Origin: an uncultured Eubacteriales bacterium
Lineage (GTDB): Bacteria > Bacillota > Clostridia > Christensenellales > CAG-917
DNA length: 14,970 bases
Direction of reading: 5' to 3'
Assembly (NCBI GenBank): GCA_900551145.1
Contig: URUQ01000016.1
Location: 1 to 14,970 of the forward strand
Shown: one piece after another, positions 14,719-14,970 of the stretch
Layout of the letters: every line of letters starts with the position of its first letter
Numbering within the stretch: position 1 is the stretch's first letter
Notes under the pieces: generated by a model
What the model saw: only the letters and a program-made list of their open reading frames with translations
The model's database searches: none
Told to the model about the DNA's origin: nothing
Position numbers and translations under genes: made by a program

Positions 14719-14747
14719 ATTATAGTCTTATTGCCCAAAAAAATCAA
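14719..14747 (-). promoter_or_regulatory. Sigma-A promoter for the ArsB/NhaD-type permease gene
   Basis: On the minus strand TTGATT (14747-14742) and a consensus TATAAT (14724-14719) are separated by 17 bases. The start would be near 14712, far upstream of the coding region. Confidence 0.7.
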
Positions 14748-14761
14748 TCGTTGCATAGCCA

Positions 14762-14793
14762 ATAAAAAAAGAAAGCGTGTTTTTCAACACGCT
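14762..14793 (-). terminator. Rho-independent terminator of the gene entering from the right edge
   Basis: On the minus strand AGCGTGTT and AACACGCT pair around a GAAA tetraloop (14793-14774), followed by a T-rich run (14773-14762). It is 20 bases beyond the stop of the partial gene and cleanly separates it from the permease promoter. Confidence 0.85.
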
Positions 14794-14813
14794 AACTTTA
14801 TTATTTGCAATGC

Positions 14814-14970
14814 TTATATAGTCGCATTCGGATAAATGTCGATAGTTCCGTAAACGTCAACAATTTCTTCTGTTATATCTCTTTTGCTTTCCAATAAAAA
14901 ACCGTTAGCGGTAAGTTCCACGGTTTCACCGTTTTGGTATTTTACGGTAACGTAATATACACTATTATTT
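14814..14970 (-). CDS. C-terminal end of an unidentified protein (partial)
   Basis: The minus-strand frame is open from the window edge to a TAA at 14814-14816 and gives 51 residues, for example VYYVTVKYQNGETVELTANG then FLLESKRDITEEIVDVYGTI, ending in YPNATI. The sequence has balanced, protein-like composition with alternating hydrophobic residues suggesting beta strands, and it is followed at once by a good terminator, so it is very probably real coding sequence. No family is recognised, and the 5' part lies outside the window. Confidence 0.7.
   Translation of the reverse strand, partial: NNSVYYVTVKYQNGETVELTANGFLLESKRDITEEIVDVYGTIDIYPNATI

Noticed and set aside
14550..14762. A 70-codon minus-strand gene upstream of the permease
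   Set aside because: No ribosome site precedes its ATG codons, and a consensus promoter sits inside it, so the region is better read as promoter plus leader.

Overview
The window reads as a chromosomal segment of a low-to-moderate GC Bacillota, most likely an anaerobic Clostridia-type lineage. Three observations support this. The run spoVT – SpoVB/YabM-like flippase – mazG follows the Bacillus subtilis order spoVT-yabM-yabN. A DnaD-type replication protein is followed by a DnaI/DnaC-type helicase loader, a Bacillota-specific pair. There are GGAGG-type ribosome binding sites, TTG/GTG starts and consensus sigma-A promoters. Species cannot be named from the sequence, and an uncultured gut-type clostridium is only a guess. 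No plasmid, phage or insertion sequence is visible; this is mostly ordinary core genome.

Layout. 1-176: intergenic repeats (a CATTCC/GGAAT inverted repeat, then small hairpins of different sequence joined by a constant AATATCAC word). 177-3355, minus strand: spoVT, a SpoVB/YabM-like flippase, and mazG with a shortened N terminus. 3495-4368, minus: a terminator, a conserved 94-residue protein of unknown function, a flavin reductase-like protein translationally coupled to it, and their promoter. 4409-5006, plus: a preQ1-I-type riboswitch and queT, starting with TTG. 5007-5360: a gene-poor gap with a possible decayed remnant of a UPF0102/YraN protein. 5361-7734, plus: a DnaD-family protein with four apparent DnaD-like modules and the AAA+ helicase loader, ending in a bidirectional terminator shared with the convergent gene. 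7832-9559, minus: a GPH-family sugar:cation symporter with a long acidic tail. 9788-11620, minus: typA/bipA. 11839-13074, plus: single-chain iron-sulfur L-serine dehydratase, divergent from typA. 13155-13221: a second copy of the AATATCAC hairpin repeat. 13219-14553, minus: an ArsB/NhaD-type permease with a promoter and a leader of about 160 nt. 14762-14970, minus: a terminator and the last 51 codons of an unidentified gene entering from the right edge.

How the parts fit. The spoVT cluster links a forespore/envelope regulator, a lipid-linked glycan flippase and nucleotide-pool cleaning, as in B. subtilis. The queT leader gives preQ1-responsive translation of a queuosine-precursor importer. 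The dnaD/dnaI pair is a helicase-loading operon. The other genes (transporter, TypA, serine deaminase, permease) appear to be single units with their own promoters and terminators. The strongest items for follow-up are the riboswitch, the AATATCAC hairpin arrays, the four-module DnaD protein, the truncated YabN-like MazG, the leader of the ArsB-type gene, and a probable frameshift at the 3' end of the serine dehydratase gene. No clearly new multi-gene system was found.
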